Assembly (NCBI GenBank): GCA_937880805.1
Contig: CALGRR010000002.1
Location: 1-23,267, forward strand
Direction: 5' to 3'
DNA length: 23,267 bases
DNA from: an uncultured Clostridia bacterium
Lineage (GTDB): Bacteria > Bacillota > Clostridia > Oscillospirales > Acutalibacteraceae
Positions 21,218 through 23,267 of the stretch are shown in pieces. The translations under genes and the position numbers were made by a program. Every line of letters starts with the position of its first letter. Position 1 is the first letter of the stretch. Below the pieces are notes generated by a model. The model ran no database searches. It was not told the DNA's origin and was given only the letters and a program-made list of their open reading frames with translations.

Positions 21218-23095
21218 TTATTCATATAACGGGCTTTTATAAATCGCTATGTGGTTTTCGGGGTGCTGTGACCATAGCGTAAAGCCTAAGTTTTCAAGCG
21301 GGGGAACAGCGTCGGCATAAACATCCGAATGAACGAACAGAACAATGAAATCATATCTTTGAGGGTTGATGATTTGAGTTTTTTCGGGATTCATATCGTT
21401 ATAATCAAAAATATAAACCTCGTCACGGTCACACAAATGCGATATTATGAGCGAATTGCCTGCAATCACCGCATCCTCGGGAATGCTGTCGAGCATCTGC
21501 TCGGATTGAATATAATAATCCTTTTTGTCGTTATACTGCTTTATATATGCGGAATCGTTTGCCTGAGTGCCCGCAAAGAAAAGAATTGCGGCGATGCCCC
21601 ACAGTATAGCTGCATTCTTTCGCATTTTCGGAGTCATATCATCGGCATTGATGAGTGACATATAAATCATCAGCGTTGCGGGGCCGAAGATATACTGAAA
21701 ACCGATGTTTGCCGCATAGCCGTAGTTTGAACCGATAATCAGATTCATTACAATAAACGGTATCATCAGCAGATAGCGGTGAATTTTCTTTGTGAAAAAC
21801 GGCAGGAAGAGCAGGGGAATCATTACCTGCAAAAAGAAAACAAGGGTCTTTTCCTGCAATAATTGGCTGAGCAGATAACCGGGGTTTGAAAACGCACTTA
21901 TAACAACATCAATTATTCCGCCCTCGGGGTCAATCATAAGATGCCCGAAACGCGATGAGGTCATCATTTTTCCGTCGCCGTTTTCGGTGAGCCATTTTGT
22001 TATGAATAACATATATCCGCCGCTGAGCACAGAGGCGATAATTCCGTGAATGCGTCTGAAGCTTCCCTTATTCTCGAAAAAGAAATACATACCTATTGCT
22101 ATTATATAAAGGGGAGCATCCTCCTTGACGGCACAAACCAAAGCGGAGAAAACATAGAAGGCGGCGGTTTTCTTTGTGTCAACAGCCCAAAGAGTCCACA
22201 TAAGAAGCGTGGGCAGAAATGCGTTTTCGTGAAAGTCATAGAAGCAAGGTGCAATCAATGCATTGCTGAAAACATATGCCGCACCGATTCCGATTAATGC
22301 AGCTCCACTGAAATTACGCTTTTTTGCAATGAGAATAAGAGGAATAACGCCGCCCATTGCAAGCACTGCCTGGGCGATAAGCAGAGTTTCCTCATAGGGG
22401 AAAAGCTTGAAAAACGGAACAAGCAGATAGAAAATATAGGATGAATGTATCGCAAAATGCGACATAAAGGTATCTCTTTCGCAGCTTGTTACGGCGGTGA
22501 GGTCCTCGGCGAGCGAATGAAACATCTGAACAAACAGACCGAAATCGTGAGTGCCGGTATAAAAAAGTCTGTGATGGCAGATTGTGCCGATTGAAATAAA
22601 AATTATCATCGCAACGGCAAAGCCGATTATTGTTGAAATGCAGAGAATGCCCGTGCTTTTTTCTGAATTTGTTTCGTTAAATCGGAGCTTGTTTAACGCA
22701 TATGCAATAATAATGAGAGAAACAAGCACTGTGCCTGCCGTGAGGTAAAAATCATCTGCACCCGAGAGCAGGCATAAATCAAAGCAGACCACGGAAACTA
22801 TTGCGGAAATCGGGTCAAATTTGCGAAGATGCTTCGGGAGAATTGCACAAATAACCGTTAATGCAATGAATACTGAAAGAAAAATCAGAAGCACGTCAAC
22901 AAACGGAACGGCTGCAATATATTCCTTCCAGTTTTCTGTCGGATTGAGTCCCTTTGTTGCGATTACGAACCGGACCGCAGTTGATACGGCAAAAAAGGAT
23001 GTTATTATACGCAGAAGCAGAGCCTGAGGCAGCTCGGCATCTTCAATAAAAATCCGCAGCTTATCTGCAAATGAAAGCTTTTTTTCGGTGTTCAT
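21218..23095 (-). CDS. DUF2079 polytopic membrane protein (GT-C glycosyltransferase-like)
   Basis: A 625-residue integral membrane protein with more than ten hydrophobic helices and a C-terminal soluble region of about 110 residues. DUF2079 features visible are YTGTHDFGLFVQMFHS, the SHFAIHSSYIFYLLVPFFKLFP block, the CFYDFHENAFLPTLLMW segment and CAVKEDAPLYI. The family is related to GT-C glycosyltransferases that use polyprenyl-phosphate sugars, so it may glycosylate lipids or envelope polymers. That role is inferred from fold, not shown here. The Asp in HDFG near the first extracytoplasmic loop is where GT-C enzymes carry catalytic acids. The start ATG 23093-23095 has AGGAGA upstream. It has its own promoter (23126-23154) and a shared terminator, so it is monocistronic. 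Confidence 0.9.
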   Translation of the reverse strand: MNTEKKLSFADKLRIFIEDAELPQALLLRIITSFFAVSTAVRFVIATKGLNPTENWKEYIAAVPFVDVLLIFLSVFIALTVICAILPKHLRKFDPISAIVSVVCFDLCLLSGADDFYLTAGTVLVSLIIIAYALNKLRFNETNSEKSTGILCISTIIGFAVAMIIFISIGTICHHRLFYTGTHDFGLFVQMFHSLAEDLTAVTSCERDTFMSHFAIHSSYIFYLLVPFFKLFPYEETLLIAQAVLAMGGVIPLILIAKKRNFSGAALIGIGAAYVFSNALIAPCFYDFHENAFLPTLLMWTLWAVDTKKTAAFYVFSALVCAVKEDAPLYIIAIGMYFFFENKGSFRRIHGIIASVLSGGYMLFITKWLTENGDGKMMTSSRFGHLMIDPEGGIIDVVISAFSNPGYLLSQLLQEKTLVFFLQVMIPLLFLPFFTKKIHRYLLMIPFIVMNLIIGSNYGYAANIGFQYIFGPATLMIYMSLINADDMTPKMRKNAAILWGIAAILFFAGTQANDSAYIKQYNDKKDYYIQSEQMLDSIPEDAVIAGNSLIISHLCDRDEVYIFDYNDMNPEKTQIINPQRYDFIVLFVHSDVYADAVPPLENLGFTLWSQHPENHIAIYKSPLYE

Positions 23096-23125
23096 CTGAA
23101 TCTCCTATGTGAAATTGATAAGAAC

Positions 23126-23154
23126 AGTATACCATTATATAAGCAAAAAAGCAA
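23126..23154 (-). promoter_or_regulatory. Promoter of the DUF2079 gene
   Basis: On the minus strand, TTGCTT (23149-23154), a 17-nt spacer and TATACT (23126-23131). Confidence 0.65.
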
Positions 23155-23227
23155 TTAATAAAAGGTTACAAAACGGTAAACATTACCTTAGCATGACGAA
23201 CATAATCCGAACCGTGTTTTTTGTCGG

Positions 23228-23267
23228 ATAATTTTCGCCACTTCTTCGTTAAAATACTCGCAAATCC
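23228..23267 (+). repeat. Partial repeat resembling the interior of family B
   Basis: ATTTTCGCCACTTCTTCGTT and the following AAAATACTCGCAAATCC resemble 10095-10142 (ATTTCCGCCACAGCTTCGTT, then AAAAATCTTTGAAATAGCC). The copy is cut by the window end, so its boundaries are unknown. Confidence 0.5.

Overview
The window looks like a chromosomal segment from a spore-forming, anaerobic-type Firmicute of class Clostridia, probably the Oscillospirales/Ruminococcaceae group. The basis is: spoVAC and spoIIP, strong AGGAGG-type ribosome binding sites, TTGACA/TATAAT promoters with 16-17 nt spacers, a yybP-ykoY riboswitch, small clostridial families (a DUF6809-like protein) and moderate-to-low GC. The genus is inference. 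No tRNA, rRNA, CRISPR array, phage or complete IS was seen.

Layout. (i) 1-1030: a tandem of tiny amphipathic peptide genes (one cut by the window edge, two complete), the last apparently cotranscribed with rplL. This rplL has neither rplJ nor rpoB beside it. (ii) 1047-1250: a small inverted-repeat element between convergent rplL and lexA; lexA has a dyad-rich operator over its own promoter. (iii) 2058-5864: an unknown membrane-anchored protein, then a manganese-type (yybP-ykoY) riboswitch and a P2A cation ATPase. (iv) 5914-9974, minus strand: HAD phosphatase and mfd, translationally coupled by ATGA. (v) 10054-10440: nested palindromic elements, followed by an LCP-family gene read toward them. 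(vi) 11536-14584, minus strand: a visibly AT-richer two-gene cassette for a GLUG-repeat secreted protein and a secreted subtilisin-like protease. Upstream lies a structured, unassigned RNA (about 14772-14941) with its own promoter and terminator. (vii) 15076-16173, minus strand: spoVAC without its usual partners and a lipoprotein. (viii) 16371-18860, plus strand: a CoA-acylating aldehyde dehydrogenase (MmsA/IolA type) and a seven-helix-type membrane protein with CREST-superfamily (PAQR/ceramidase) motifs, then another inverted-repeat element. (ix) 19290-20572: spoIIP coupled to a 54-residue membrane peptide. (x) 20575-21183: a divergent DUF6809-like/XRE pair with two matching operators. (xi) 21218-23095: a DUF2079 membrane protein.

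How the genes relate. Most units are single genes or pairs with their own promoter and terminator, so this is mainly a mosaic of housekeeping functions (translation, SOS control, transcription-coupled repair, cation efflux, envelope assembly, sporulation). The accessory parts are the inverted-repeat elements, the surface-protein cassette, the XRE pair and the small peptide array. The observations most likely to be new are the small peptide array beside rplL, the unassigned RNA upstream of the surface cassette, the small gene coupled to spoIIP, the CREST-like membrane protein with an operator-like palindrome, and the XRE/DUF6809 operator pair.
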